Counted from the first letter of the stretch, positions 45,308-54,581 are shown. The stretch: 64,000 bases of DNA from Jeongeupia wiesaeckerbachi (GCF_050916355.1 NZ_CP136946.1:2976001-3040000); one strand, 5' to 3'. The notes: generated by a model from the letters alone, not told the origin. Numbers and translations: made by a program.

Positions 45308-46495
45308 TTACAAAGATTGGACGAAACGAACGATACGATCGGCCGCTTCAAGGCATTCTTCTTGTGGGGCGACAAGCGCAATACGGATGTAGCCCGCTCC
45401 TGGGTTCAATCCGTGTGCTTCACGCGCCAGGAATGAGCCCGGCAGCACGGTGAGGTGTTCTTGCTGGTGGAGTCGTTTGGCGAAATCGGCATCATCCCCA
45501 GGTACCTTGGCCCACAGGTAGAACGACGCGTCGGGAAGAGTGACGTCCAGTACCGCTTGCAGGCGCGGCGTGACGGTCTCGAACTTGGCGGCATACTGGC
45601 GCCGGTTGTCCTCGACATGTTGCTCGTCATCCCAGGCAACGGCACTGGCCGCCTGAACGGTCGGGCTCATCGCGCAGCCGTGATAGGTGCGATAGAGCAG
45701 GAACTGGGCCATAAGCTGCGCGTCACCGGCTACGAAGCCCGAGCGCAGGCCGGGTACGTTCGACCGTTTGGAGAGCGACGAGAACATCACCAGATTTTTG
45801 AAGTCTCTGCCAAGCTTTGCCGCGGCCTCAAGGCCGCCTAGCGGCTTGTCTGCGCCGAAGTAAATCTCGGAATAGCATTCGTCGCTGGCGATCACGAAGC
45901 CGTATTGATCGGACAGAGCGAAAAGACGCTCCCAATCTTTGATCGACGCAACGGCACCAGTGGGGTTGCCGGGTGAGCAGACAAAGACAAGTTGGGTGCG
46001 CGCCCAGACGTCACTAGGAACCGCATCCCAGTCGGGCTGGAAACGGTTTGCTGCGGTGCAGTTGACGTAATAGGGCTCGGCGTTGGCCAGCAAGGCCGCG
46101 CCTTCATAGATCTGATAGAACGGGTTCGGTGACAGAATGACGGGCTTGCTGTCGGCGCTGGCATCAATGATTGTCTGTGCAAACGCAAAAAGCGCTTCGC
46201 GACTGCCGTTGACCGGAAGGACTTCAGTGGCCGGGTTCAGGCTGATGCCATAGCGGCGCTCTGCCCAGCGACTGATGGCGCTTCGAAGTGCTTCGCTGCC
46301 TTGGGTCGCCGGATAGGCCGACAGACCATCGAAGTTGGCAACCAAGGCGTCCTTGATCAGTTGTGGTGTCGGATGCTTGGGCTCGCCGATCGACAGATTG
46401 ATGGGCTTGAGCGAAGCATTGGGCGCAATATCTGCGAAAAGCTGGCGCAGCTTCTGGAACGGGTAGGGGTGCAACTGCGCGAGATTCGGAGACAT
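45308..46495 (-). CDS. dapC: Succinyldiaminopimelate transaminase
   Basis: The 395-residue fold-type I aminotransferase has INLSIGEPKHPTP, CSPGNPTGAV and the PLP Lys in SSLSKRSNVPGLRSGF. The N-terminal pattern MSPNLAQLHPYPFQKLRQL matches the DapC subgroup. It makes N-succinyl-LL-2-amino-6-oxopimelate's amine partner, next to dapD in the same operon, which supports the specific call over a generic aspartate aminotransferase. Confidence 0.93.
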   Translation of the reverse strand: MSPNLAQLHPYPFQKLRQLFADIAPNASLKPINLSIGEPKHPTPQLIKDALVANFDGLSAYPATQGSEALRSAISRWAERRYGISLNPATEVLPVNGSREALFAFAQTIIDASADSKPVILSPNPFYQIYEGAALLANAEPYYVNCTAANRFQPDWDAVPSDVWARTQLVFVCSPGNPTGAVASIKDWERLFALSDQYGFVIASDECYSEIYFGADKPLGGLEAAAKLGRDFKNLVMFSSLSKRSNVPGLRSGFVAGDAQLMAQFLLYRTYHGCAMSPTVQAASAVAWDDEQHVEDNRRQYAAKFETVTPRLQAVLDVTLPDASFYLWAKVPGDDADFAKRLHQQEHLTVLPGSFLAREAHGLNPGAGYIRIALVAPQEECLEAADRIVRFVQSL

Positions 46496-46648
46496 AGCGA
46501 GCAAACTTAGGGAAAACGACAAGTATAACCCGCCGGCGTCAGCCGTCACCTGTCGGTCATTCGAGGGTGACCTGCCTTTGTCGGCGAAACCGCGATTCGT
46601 GTCGCGCCAGCGCCGAGATTGCTAAAGCGGGTGGCTTTCTGGCATCGC

Positions 46649-47476
46649 TTACTGACGCGACGTCCTGACGTTGGACGGCTGTGGTGCGTTGAAGTTGCTG
46701 CGATAAGGGTTGATGTCCAAACCGCCCCGACGCGTATATCTGGCGTAGACCGAGAGCTTCATCGGTGCACAACTGCGCTGGATGTCGACGAAAATGCGCT
46801 CGACGCACTGCTCATGAAACTCGTTATGGTTGCGAAAAGAGATCAAATAGCGCAGCAGCGATTCACGGTTGATCGGTCGGCCGATGTAGCGAATCTGTAC
46901 GCTGGCCCAGTCAGGCTGGCCGGTGACGAGGCAGTTGGATTTGAGCAGGTTGGATACCAGTATCTCCTCGACCGGGCTGTCGGCCTCGTCGCAATGCAAT
47001 AGATCCGGCGTTGGCGTGTAGGTTCCGACTTCGATGTCGAGGTTGTCGATGCAATAACCTTCGAGCTCGCCAAGCTTTTGTCGGTCAAACTGGTCCGGCA
47101 GGATCAGCTCAACGCTGACCGAGGCACATGTAGCCTCGCTGATGTCCTGCTGCAGCAATGCTGTGAGCGCATCGGGGCCGGAGAGTCGGGTCTGGTTGAA
47201 GCTGTTCAAGTACAGCTTGAATGACTTCGACTCGACAATATTCGGGCTTGAAGCGGGAATCTCGAAGACGGCGAGCGCGACCTGGGGTTTGCCACGCATA
47301 TTCAGCCATGACAGCTCGTAGGCGTTCCAGAGGTCGACCCCCATGAACGGCAAGGTGCCCGTGATGCCGATCTCTTCACGTTTGCCGCTGCGCGGAATCG
47401 GGAACAGCAGGCTGGGGTCGTACTCGGCCTTATAGCTGACGGCCTTGCCGAGTGGGGAGTGGTGTTCGTTGCTCAT
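46649..47476 (-). CDS. queF: NADPH-dependent 7-cyano-7-deazaguanine reductase, long (YqcD-type) form
   Basis: At 275 residues it is the two-domain form. The nucleotide-binding motif ESKSFKLYLNSFNQT lies in the N-terminal half. The catalytic Cys is in LLKSNCLVTGQPDWASVQIRY in outline, with the substrate-binding Glu-His in HNEFHEQCVERIF. It reduces preQ0 to preQ1 for queuosine in tRNA. No other que gene is adjacent. Confidence 0.96.
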   Translation of the reverse strand: MSNEHHSPLGKAVSYKAEYDPSLLFPIPRSGKREEIGITGTLPFMGVDLWNAYELSWLNMRGKPQVALAVFEIPASSPNIVESKSFKLYLNSFNQTRLSGPDALTALLQQDISEATCASVSVELILPDQFDRQKLGELEGYCIDNLDIEVGTYTPTPDLLHCDEADSPVEEILVSNLLKSNCLVTGQPDWASVQIRYIGRPINRESLLRYLISFRNHNEFHEQCVERIFVDIQRSCAPMKLSVYARYTRRGGLDINPYRSNFNAPQPSNVRTSRQ

Positions 47477-47509
47477 TGTGTTCAGTCGCGTACGGTATCG
47501 GCTCCAAGT

Positions 47510-48118
47510 TTAACGGTATTTGCGCACCAGTCCGACCATGATGCCGAAGATTTCCAGCCCTTCCTGCGGCCGGATCGGCGCGTAGGCAACGTTATGCGGC
47601 AGCAGCATGTAGCCCTGCTTGTCGCGGCCGAGCTCCTTCAGCGTGTACTCGTTATCAACGATGGCAACAACGATGTCGCCGACGCTGGCCGCGTGGCGTT
47701 TTTCGACAATGGCGATGTCGCCGTCGTGAATGCCGGCCTCGATCATCGAGTCGCCCTTGACCCGAACCATGATCGTGTTCGATGGCTTTGGAATCAGGTA
47801 CTCGTCGATGGTCAACGACTCGCTCATCGCGTCGTTGGCTGCCGCCGGCATGCCGGCGGGGATCGGGAAGTCTGCGAGTTCACGCTCGAAAAAGCGCTTG
47901 GTCGGGGCCAGGCGCTTGTCCGGGGTCATTTCGACGTAGCCTGCCAGCGTCAACCGCTTGACCAGTGCCGACACGGCGGACTTGGAGGCCATGCCCAGCA
48001 TGTCACCGATCACGGCGTAAGAGGGGATGCTGCGGTAGTCGGCATAATAATCCTGCAATTTGCCGAGGTATTCCTGATCGCGATTCGGGTTGCCCATAGC
48101 CTGTACGATAGAGAACAT
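47510..48118 (-). CDS. lexA: LexA-type S24 repressor with UmuD-like protease domain
   Basis: The 202 residues start at ATG 48118; an ATG at 48097 (195 residues) is a serious alternative, because the predicted transcript begins near 48122. The N-terminal winged helix (about residues 18-72) includes SIPSYAVIGDMLGMASKSAVS. The putative autocleavage pair is A88-G89 (FPIPAGMPAAA). The catalytic Ser124 (GDSMIEAG) and Lys161 (EYTLKELG) are 37 residues apart, exactly as in LexA and UmuD. The region after the cleavage site looks more like UmuD than Escherichia coli LexA. It is probably an SOS-type repressor that controls itself. Confidence 0.85.
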   Translation of the reverse strand: MFSIVQAMGNPNRDQEYLGKLQDYYADYRSIPSYAVIGDMLGMASKSAVSALVKRLTLAGYVEMTPDKRLAPTKRFFERELADFPIPAGMPAAANDAMSESLTIDEYLIPKPSNTIMVRVKGDSMIEAGIHDGDIAIVEKRHAASVGDIVVAIVDNEYTLKELGRDKQGYMLLPHNVAYAPIRPQEGLEIFGIMVGLVRKYR

Positions 48119-48157
48119 TCGTTCCACAAGCGTAGTGAACGATCGTACACATGTCAA
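48113..48157 (-). promoter_or_regulatory. lexA promoter with two GAAC-N4-GTTC-type dyads
   Basis: On the minus strand the -35 is TTGACA (48157-48152) and the -10 is TACGCT (48134-48129), 17 bases apart. A perfect dyad, GAACGAATGTTC, covers 48124-48113 at the expected start point. A second dyad with one mismatch (GTACGATCGTTC) lies at 48148-48137 in the spacer. Their centres are 24 bases apart. This is a likely autorepression site. Confidence 0.7.
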
Positions 48158-48218
48158 TCGGTACGAGGCTCCCCCGTCGTCGAGGTAAAATGGCTGCATT
48201 GCTTTGAGTCGATCTGCC

Positions 48219-49181
48219 GTGAAAATCTATCTCGCCCCGATGGAGGGGCTGCTTGATCATCTATTGCGCGATATGCTGACCCGCACGCCGGGTGTCGACA
48301 TTTGCGTGACCGAGTTCGTGCGCGTCTCGGGCAGTTTGCTGCCCAATCGTGCCTTTCAGCGAATTGCACCGGAGCTGCTGCGTGGCAGCCTCACCCCGTC
48401 GGGGGTGCCGGTGCGGGTGCAGTTGCTGGGCTCTGATCCGGCCTGTCTGGCCGAAAATGCGGCGCGCCTCGCAATGTTGCAGCCGAAGGCTATCGACCTC
48501 AATTTCGGTTGCCCGGCGAAAACGGTGAACCGTCATCGCGGCGGCGCCGTGCTGCTCGACGAGCCGGAGGTGCTGCACGAGATTGTGACGGCGGTGCGGC
48601 GTGCGGTGCCAGCATCGATGATGGTGACGGCGAAAATGCGGCTTGGCTATAACGACCGCGCCCGGATGCTCGATTGCGCCCATGCGTTGGCGTCGGCCGG
48701 GGCTGCCGAACTCGTGGTGCACGCGCGGACCAAGGCCGACGGGTACAAGCCACCGGCCTACTGGCACGAGATCGGGCGGATTCGCGAGGTGGTGTCGGTG
48801 CCGGTTGTCGCCAACGGTGAAATCTGGACCGTCGACGACTACCTGCAATGCCGGCTGGAGTCGGGTTGCGACGACATCATGCTTGGCCGCGGCATTGTCG
48901 CAGACCCTGGGCTGGCAGCGCGAATCAAGGGCCAGCCCGCGCCGGGGTGGGGTGAAATCAAGCCACTATTGGCCGCGTTCTGGGATGACGTGTTGGTGCA
49001 TATCTTGCCGAAGTACCAGGCCGGGCGACTCAAGCAGTGGCTGAACTACCTGAAGCGAATTCACCCGGAGGCGGAAGTTGCGTTCGAGCACATCAAGACC
49101 ATCAAAGATGCCGAACTCATCAGCGCCTGGCTGGCCGACGGTTGCCCGGTGCCCGAAACGGCGACACGCACTGCTTATTAG
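48219..49181 (+). CDS. dusC: tRNA-dihydrouridine(16) synthase
   Basis: This is 320 residues from GTG at 48219, giving MKIYLAPMEGLLD, the DusC N-terminus; a TTG five codons upstream is less likely. The flavoenzyme TIM barrel has the catalytic Cys in LNFGCPAKTVNRHRGG, VHARTKADGYKPPAYW and VVANGEIWT. ICVTEFVRVSGSLLPN and the C-terminal GRLKQWLNYLKR match DusC rather than DusA or DusB. It reduces uridine 16 in tRNA D-loops. It ends one base before the convergent fixH stop. Confidence 0.94.
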   Translation: MKIYLAPMEGLLDHLLRDMLTRTPGVDICVTEFVRVSGSLLPNRAFQRIAPELLRGSLTPSGVPVRVQLLGSDPACLAENAARLAMLQPKAIDLNFGCPAKTVNRHRGGAVLLDEPEVLHEIVTAVRRAVPASMMVTAKMRLGYNDRARMLDCAHALASAGAAELVVHARTKADGYKPPAYWHEIGRIREVVSVPVVANGEIWTVDDYLQCRLESGCDDIMLGRGIVADPGLAARIKGQPAPGWGEIKPLLAAFWDDVLVHILPKYQAGRLKQWLNYLKRIHPEAEVAFEHIKTIKDAELISAWLADGCPVPETATRTAY

Positions 49182-49182
49182 G

Positions 49183-49683
49183 TCAGTGAGGCTGTAGCGA
49201 CAAGACGGCGCCACCCTGCAGCGCCTCCTCGGATTTCAACCGCCACTGCCCCGACTCATCGCCCACTTCAAGCTGCCAGCGGTGTGACGGCAGTGGCTTG
49301 TCCAGCTGCACTGCATACATCGTCGGCCCTTGTGCAACCAGCTTCAGCTGCTGGTCATGGCCGGCAATGGTCGGGTGGATGACCTTGAGATACAGCGCCC
49401 CCTCTACGGGGCGATTGAGCAGAACGCGGACCGCACGACTGTCGTCGCTGACCATCAGCTGGGCGCTCAAGCCCAACTCCCGCGCCTTGTCATCTCGGGC
49501 TAGACGTTGGTTGATCTCCTGGCCTTCCTTGTAATAATCGTCGGAAACGAGGCTGTCTTCGGTCTTGAAGGCAATCACGAATGTGGCGATGCCCGCAATG
49601 ACGGCGATAGCCGGAAACGCCATCAGAAACCAGGGCCACGGCGATTTGTACCACGGCGTTTTGTTCGTCAGTGTCGTGCTCAT
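49183..49683 (-). CDS. fixH: FixH family protein (cbb3 oxidase assembly)
   Basis: The 166-residue protein has one N-terminal membrane helix (about residues 17-38, FLMAFPAIAVIAGIATFVIA) followed by DDYYKEGQEINQ, the FixH hallmark, and a periplasmic beta-rich domain. It is needed for maturation of cbb3 oxidase, probably with the copper pump CcoI. It follows ccoG by 69 bases on the same strand. Confidence 0.9.
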   Translation of the reverse strand: MSTTLTNKTPWYKSPWPWFLMAFPAIAVIAGIATFVIAFKTEDSLVSDDYYKEGQEINQRLARDDKARELGLSAQLMVSDDSRAVRVLLNRPVEGALYLKVIHPTIAGHDQQLKLVAQGPTMYAVQLDKPLPSHRWQLEVGDESGQWRLKSEEALQGGAVLSLQPH

Positions 49684-49752
49684 GGATGAATCTGCCCTGA
49701 TGATAGGTGGGAGTGGACCGTCGGGCTCGGCAAGGATTCCCGACGAGGTCGA

Positions 49753-51192
49753 TTATTGACCGATGAACGTGGCTTTTTCACGCGTACTGATGGCCGGTTT
49801 ATCGACGGCGGTAATGACGAAGTGGATGTCGTGGCTGCCCTTGGTGGCGATTTGTGGTTCGGCCTGCAGGCGGACGCCGACTTCCTGCATTTCGGTCGGT
49901 GCAACGTCTATCTGATCCGGGCCATCGATCAGCACGCGCAGGCCGGGCAGCCCTTCGGCGGCGATTCGATACGTGTGCTTGGCTTCGTCGGCGTTTTCGA
50001 TCTGGATTCGGTAGCTGTTTTCCAGCCAGCCATCGTCCGCTTCGCGCACCAGCGCGACGCGGTCGCGAGCGATATTGGCTTTGACCGGTTGGCGCAGGAC
50101 TAGGCCGGTGATCGTCGCCGCCAGGATGATCGCGAGCACGATGGTATACATGATGACCCGCGGGCGGACGAGCCGCTTGACGATCTGCCGCTCCGGGTAA
50201 TCGCCCTTGAGCGCGTTCTCGGAGGTATAGCGGATCAGTCCGCGCGGATAGTTCATCTTGTCCATGACGCTATCGCAGGCGTCGATACAGGCCGCACAGC
50301 CGATGCACTCGTATTGCAGGCCGTCGCGGATGTCGATGCCGACCGGGCAGACCTGTACGCACATCGTGCAGTCGATGCAGTCGCCCAGGCCTTCGGCCTT
50401 GTAGTCGGCGCCTTTCTTGCGGCTGCCGCGTGCCTCGCCCCGTTTTTCGTCGTATGACACGATCAGGGTATCGGCATCGAACATCGCGCTTTGGAAGCGG
50501 GCGTACGGGCACATGTACTTGCAGACCTGTTCGCGCATCCAGCCGGCGTTGCCATAAGTGGCAAAGCCATAGAACAGGATCCAGAACAGCTCCCAGCCAC
50601 CTAGCGCCAGTACCAGCGCGTCGGACCACAGCTCGCGGATTGGCGTGAAGTAGCCGACGAAGGTGAAGCCGGTCCACAGCGAGAAAACGATCCAGATCGT
50701 GTGCTTGAGCGTTTTTAGCCAGAGCTTGCGGGCGTTCAGTGGGCCGTTGTCGAGCTTGATCCGCGCCGGGCGATCACCCTCGACCCATTTTTCGACCCAC
50801 AGGAAGATTTCGGTATAAACCGTTTGCGGACAGGCGTAGCCGCACCACAGCCGGCCACCGATCGTGGTCCAGGCAAACAGGCCGAACGCGCACAGCAACA
50901 GCAGGGCGGTCAGGTAAATGAAGTCCTGCGGCAGGAACAGCAGATTGAAGATGTAGAACTTGCGCGTGGACAGATCGAACAGCAGCGCCTGGCGGCCGTT
51001 GATCTGCAGCCACGGTACGGCGTAGAAAAACAGCTGGGTGGCGATGACGAAAAAAATGCGCCAGTTGTTCCACAGCCCGGTGATCCAGCGCGGGTAGATT
51101 TTCCGGTGTGCAGCGTACAGATGAATACTTTCGTATTCGCCATCGTCGCTGACGACGTTGACCGGAATGTCCTGGAGTTTCTGCTTGCTCAT
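49753..51192 (-). CDS. ccoG: cbb3 oxidase accessory protein CcoG/FixG (cupric reductase)
   Basis: The 479-residue protein has about five membrane helices. A cysteine motif WCGYACPQTVYTEIF and a ferredoxin-like region CIDCTMCVQVCP with CIGCAACIDACD supply two 4Fe-4S sites. A C-terminal Ig-like periplasmic domain ends at VDKPAISTREKATF. It reduces Cu(II) to Cu(I) for the oxidase active site. The ATG at 51192 was chosen over one twelve codons upstream. It is separated from ccoP by a terminator. Confidence 0.95.
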   Translation of the reverse strand: MSKQKLQDIPVNVVSDDGEYESIHLYAAHRKIYPRWITGLWNNWRIFFVIATQLFFYAVPWLQINGRQALLFDLSTRKFYIFNLLFLPQDFIYLTALLLLCAFGLFAWTTIGGRLWCGYACPQTVYTEIFLWVEKWVEGDRPARIKLDNGPLNARKLWLKTLKHTIWIVFSLWTGFTFVGYFTPIRELWSDALVLALGGWELFWILFYGFATYGNAGWMREQVCKYMCPYARFQSAMFDADTLIVSYDEKRGEARGSRKKGADYKAEGLGDCIDCTMCVQVCPVGIDIRDGLQYECIGCAACIDACDSVMDKMNYPRGLIRYTSENALKGDYPERQIVKRLVRPRVIMYTIVLAIILAATITGLVLRQPVKANIARDRVALVREADDGWLENSYRIQIENADEAKHTYRIAAEGLPGLRVLIDGPDQIDVAPTEMQEVGVRLQAEPQIATKGSHDIHFVITAVDKPAISTREKATFIGQ

Positions 51193-51264
51193 CGCGTTTC
51201 CCTGCATGGACTGCCTGCGCCATGACAAAAACGGTTCTCGTTATTGTCTGGGCGCCGGAATGGT

Positions 51265-51291
51265 AAAACGGGCGGGGATAGGCCCGCCCGT
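51265..51291 (-). terminator. Intrinsic terminator between ccoP and ccoG
   Basis: On the minus strand a 9-bp stem (ACGGGCGGG / CCCGCCCGT) is followed by TTTA, just downstream of ccoP. It would end the ccoNOQP message or reduce ccoG-fixH expression. Confidence 0.75.
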
Positions 51292-51315
51292 TGTACTCGC
51301 CGGAATGCCGACGGC

Positions 51316-52236
51316 TTATTTGGCCGCAGCGTCCGGGGTGTTCGACAAGCCATAAACGTAGGCAGCCAGCAAATGGACCTTGCTGTCGCCGAGGAAGTCC
51401 TTCCACGCTGGCATGACGTTGTTGCGTCCGTTGGTTACGGTTTCGACGATGGTGGCTTCCGCGCCGCCGTACAGCCAGATCTTGTCGGTCAGATTCGGCG
51501 CGCCGACATCCTTGTTGCCTTTGCCATCTGCACCGTGACAGGCCACGCAAACCTGCTGGAACGTAGCCTGACCACGGCTGGCACGCAGTTCATTGTGCGG
51601 CTTGCCGGCGATCTGCAGCACGTAATTGGCGACGTCGCGCACTTTCTCTTCACCGAATGCCGCGCCAAAGGCCGGCATCTGGCCGTGACGGCCTTTTTCG
51701 ATAGTTTCGAGGATTTTTTCCGACGTGCCGCCATACAGCCAATCGGCGTCGGTCAGGTTCGGGAAGCCCTTGGCGCCACGCGCATCAGCACCGTGGCACT
51801 GGATGCAGTAGGTATAGAACAGGCGCTGGCCCATCTCGCGCGCTTCCTTGTCTTGCGAGACCTGGGCGATCGGCAGTTTGGCGTACTTGTCGTAGATCGG
51901 GCCATATTTGGCATCGGCCTTGGCGACTTCCTGCTTGAGCTGCCCGGCCGACGTCCAGCCCTTGGCGTTACCAAACAGCACCAGCCCCGGATAGAGCGCA
52001 AGGTAACCGACCGCAAACACGATGGTCAGGACGAACAGCGTCAGCCACCAACCCGGCAGCGGGTTGTTGTACTCCTGCAGGTCACCATCCCACTTGTGGT
52101 TGATTACTTCGGCTTTCTCGCCCTTCTTGAGCTTGATCACCGCCTGGCTCTTGAGCAGCACGCCGAGCCAGATCAGCGACACGATCACGATGACCGTGAT
52201 GAATACACCCCAGAAACCGCTATAAAAATCCGTCAT
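51316..52236 (-). CDS. ccoP: cbb3-type cytochrome c oxidase subunit III (dihaem)
   Basis: This is 306 residues. The N-terminal membrane part has two helices, with NHKWDGDLQEYNNPLPGWW between them as in FixP_N domains. Two cytochrome c haem sites follow: CIQCHGADARG and CVACHGADGKG, each with a downstream axial Met (for example GQMPAFG and NVMPAWKDF). It passes electrons to the catalytic subunit. It lies 26 bases after ccoQ. Confidence 0.96.
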   Translation of the reverse strand: MTDFYSGFWGVFITVIVIVSLIWLGVLLKSQAVIKLKKGEKAEVINHKWDGDLQEYNNPLPGWWLTLFVLTIVFAVGYLALYPGLVLFGNAKGWTSAGQLKQEVAKADAKYGPIYDKYAKLPIAQVSQDKEAREMGQRLFYTYCIQCHGADARGAKGFPNLTDADWLYGGTSEKILETIEKGRHGQMPAFGAAFGEEKVRDVANYVLQIAGKPHNELRASRGQATFQQVCVACHGADGKGNKDVGAPNLTDKIWLYGGAEATIVETVTNGRNNVMPAWKDFLGDSKVHLLAAYVYGLSNTPDAAAK

Positions 52237-52262
52237 CTCATTCTTCTCCGTACGGCAGATTT

Positions 52263-52427
52263 TCAGGCGCGCGGGCCATGCGGGGTGTCATCGTCGAGCA
52301 GCGGCGCCTGCGCGGCCTCGTCAAAGCCGGAGCGGCTTTTGCGGCCGTAGGCCCAGGCGCAGATACCCAGAAAACAGAAAAAACTGATGACGGTGACGGC
52401 GATGCGCGCGATGTCCTGAAAATCCAT
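52263..52427 (-). CDS. ccoQ: cbb3 oxidase subunit IV
   Basis: The 54-residue protein has one membrane helix (IAVTVISFFCFLGICAWAYG) followed by SRSGFDEAA, the CcoQ pattern. It stabilises the assembled oxidase. It starts 8 bases after the ccoO stop and is followed by ccoP. Confidence 0.92.
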   Translation of the reverse strand: MDFQDIARIAVTVISFFCFLGICAWAYGRKSRSGFDEAAQAPLLDDDTPHGPRA

Positions 52428-52435
52428 GATCCGTA

Positions 52436-53050
52436 TTACCTTTTGTTCTTGAGGGCCAAACCGAGACCTTGCAGATAGGCAATCAGCGCATCCATTTCGG
52501 TCTTGCCTTCGACAGCCTTGGCGGAGCCGGCGATGTCTGCGTCGGTGTAGGGCACGCCCACCTTGCGCAATGCGGTCATTTTCGCCGGCATGGCTTCGGC
52601 GTCGACCTTTTGCGCGGCAAGCCACGGGAACGACGGCATCACCGATTCCGGCACGACATCCTGCGGATGGATCAAGTGCGCGCGATGCCATTCGTCCGAG
52701 TAGCGGCCGCCGACGCGCGCGAGGTCCGGACCGGTGCGCTTCGAGCCCCACAGGAACGGGTGGTCGTAGACCGACTCACCCGCAACCGAGTAGTGGCCGT
52801 AGCGCTCGGTTTCGGCGCGGAACGGACGGATCATCTGCGAATGGCAGTTGTAGCAGCCCTCACGGATGTAGATGTCACGGCCAGCCAACTGGACGGCCGT
52901 GTACGGTTTGACGCCTTCAATCGGCTTGGTGACCGATTTCGAGAACATCAGCGGCAGGATTTCCACCAGCATGGCGACACTGATGGTGGCGATCGTCAGC
53001 ACGATCAGCCAGCCAACGTGTTCCTCAATGAGTTTCTGAGCCTTGTTCAT
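52436..53050 (-). CDS. ccoO: cbb3-type cytochrome c oxidase subunit II (monohaem)
   Basis: This is 204 residues. An N-terminal membrane anchor (WLIVLTIATISVAMLVEILP) is followed by the haem c site REGCYNCHSQMIRPF and the axial-Met region ESVMPSFPWL. It is a periplasm-facing electron-entry subunit. It starts 26 bases after ccoN. Confidence 0.97.
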   Translation of the reverse strand: MNKAQKLIEEHVGWLIVLTIATISVAMLVEILPLMFSKSVTKPIEGVKPYTAVQLAGRDIYIREGCYNCHSQMIRPFRAETERYGHYSVAGESVYDHPFLWGSKRTGPDLARVGGRYSDEWHRAHLIHPQDVVPESVMPSFPWLAAQKVDAEAMPAKMTALRKVGVPYTDADIAGSAKAVEGKTEMDALIAYLQGLGLALKNKR

Positions 53051-53076
53051 TTTTTATATCACTCCCCTTTTTCAGC

Positions 53077-54498
53077 TCAAGCGTGGGCAGGCACGGCCGG
53101 AATCGGCGCATTGACCGGCTTGCCGTCGAACACGGTGCGCAGCACGTTGTAGAACATCAGGAACATGCCGGAGACAAAGCAGCAGCCACCCAGGAAACGG
53201 ATGAAGTAGTACGGATGGGTTGCCTTGACCGAGTCGATGAAGGAATAGGTCAGCGTGCCGTCCGCATTGACCGCGCGCCACATCAGACCTTGCGTCACCC
53301 CGGCAATCCACATCGACGAGATGTAGAGCACGATGCCCAGCGTCGCGATCCAGAAGTGGGCTTCGATCAGCTTGATCGAGTACATCTGCTCGCGGTCAAA
53401 CAGACGCGGAATCAGATAGTAGATCGAACCGATGGTGATCATCGCGACCCAGCCCAGCGCGCCCGAATGCACATGGCCGATGGTCCAGTCGGTGTAGTGC
53501 GACAGGGCGTTGACGGTCTTGATCGCCATCATCGGACCTTCGAACGTCGACATGCCGTAGAACGACAGCGCAGTCACGAGGAACTTGAGGATCGGATCGG
53601 TACGCAGTTTGTGCCAGGCGCCTGACAGCGTCATGATGCCGTTGATCATGCCGCCCCAGCTCGGTGCCAGCAGGATCAGCGAGAACACCATGCCGATCGA
53701 CTGGGTCCAGTCGGGCAGAGCGGTGTAGTGCAGATGGTGCGGACCGGCCCACATGTAGGTGAAGATCAGTGCCCAGAAGTGGACGACCGACAGGCGATAC
53801 GAGTACACCGGGCGACCGGCCTGCTTCGGCACGAAGTAATACATCATGCCGAGGAAGCCCGCAGTCAGGAAGAAGCCGACTGCATTGTGGCCGTACCACC
53901 ATTGCACCATCGCGTCGACCGCGCCCGAGTAGGCCGAGTACGACTTCCACATCGACACCGGCACAAACGCGCTGTTGACGATATGCAGCAGGGCAACAGC
54001 CAGGATGAAGGCGCCGTAGAACCAGTTGGCCACATAGATGTGCTTGACCTTGCGCTTGGCGATGGTGCCAAAGAACACCACGGCGTAGGCGACCCAGACG
54101 ATGGCGAGCAGGATCTTGATCGGCCACTCCATCTCGGCATATTCCTTGTTGAAGGTAATGCCGAGCGGATAGGTGATGACGCACAGCACGATCACCAGCT
54201 GGTAGCCCCAGAAGGTGAACGCGGCGAGGCCGTCGGAGAACAGGCGGACGTTACAGGTGCGCTGGACGACGTAATAGCTGGTCGCGATCAGGCCGCAGCC
54301 GCCGAACGCGAAGATCACCGCGCTGGTGTGCAGCGCGCGCAAGCGCCCGAAGTGAAAGTACTGACCCAGATTGAGTTCCGGCCAGACGAGTTGCGAGGCG
54401 ATAAACACCCCGAGCAGCATGCCGACAATGCCCCAGACGACAGTCATGATGGCGAATTGCCGCACCACTTTATAGTTATATGTGGCTTGGTTTTCCAT
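53077..54498 (-). CDS. ccoN: cbb3-type cytochrome c oxidase catalytic subunit I
   Basis: The 473-residue protein has about twelve membrane helices. Haem and copper ligands appear in RLRALHTSAVIFAFGG, WWYGHNAVGFFL, MWAGPHHLHYTALPDW and TIGHVHSGALGW. It reduces oxygen to water at the binuclear centre with high affinity and pumps protons. The start at 54498 is preceded by GGAGCG. The leader of about 118 bases contains a hairpin, and an FNR-type promoter lies upstream. Confidence 0.97.
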   Translation of the reverse strand: MENQATYNYKVVRQFAIMTVVWGIVGMLLGVFIASQLVWPELNLGQYFHFGRLRALHTSAVIFAFGGCGLIATSYYVVQRTCNVRLFSDGLAAFTFWGYQLVIVLCVITYPLGITFNKEYAEMEWPIKILLAIVWVAYAVVFFGTIAKRKVKHIYVANWFYGAFILAVALLHIVNSAFVPVSMWKSYSAYSGAVDAMVQWWYGHNAVGFFLTAGFLGMMYYFVPKQAGRPVYSYRLSVVHFWALIFTYMWAGPHHLHYTALPDWTQSIGMVFSLILLAPSWGGMINGIMTLSGAWHKLRTDPILKFLVTALSFYGMSTFEGPMMAIKTVNALSHYTDWTIGHVHSGALGWVAMITIGSIYYLIPRLFDREQMYSIKLIEAHFWIATLGIVLYISSMWIAGVTQGLMWRAVNADGTLTYSFIDSVKATHPYYFIRFLGGCCFVSGMFLMFYNVLRTVFDGKPVNAPIPAVPAHA

Positions 54499-54560
54499 GG
54501 GAGCGCTCCGAATGTTCTCCAAGAACGGCGGTTTTATAAAACTGCTGAATGTGCGCGCAA

Positions 54561-54581
54561 ACCTTTGTAGCGAACAAAGGT
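54561..54581 (-). promoter_or_regulatory. Hairpin in the ccoN leader
   Basis: A perfect 8-bp inverted repeat (ACCTTTGT / ACAAAGGT) with a five-base loop lies between the predicted transcript start and ccoN. There is no T run. It may influence mRNA stability or be a second regulator site. Confidence 0.5.

Noticed and set aside
48095..48118. A canonical CTGT-N8-ACAG SOS box at lexA
   Set aside because: CTGT occurs near 48101 but no ACAG follows at the right spacing; the GAAC-N4-GTTC dyads fit the promoter better.
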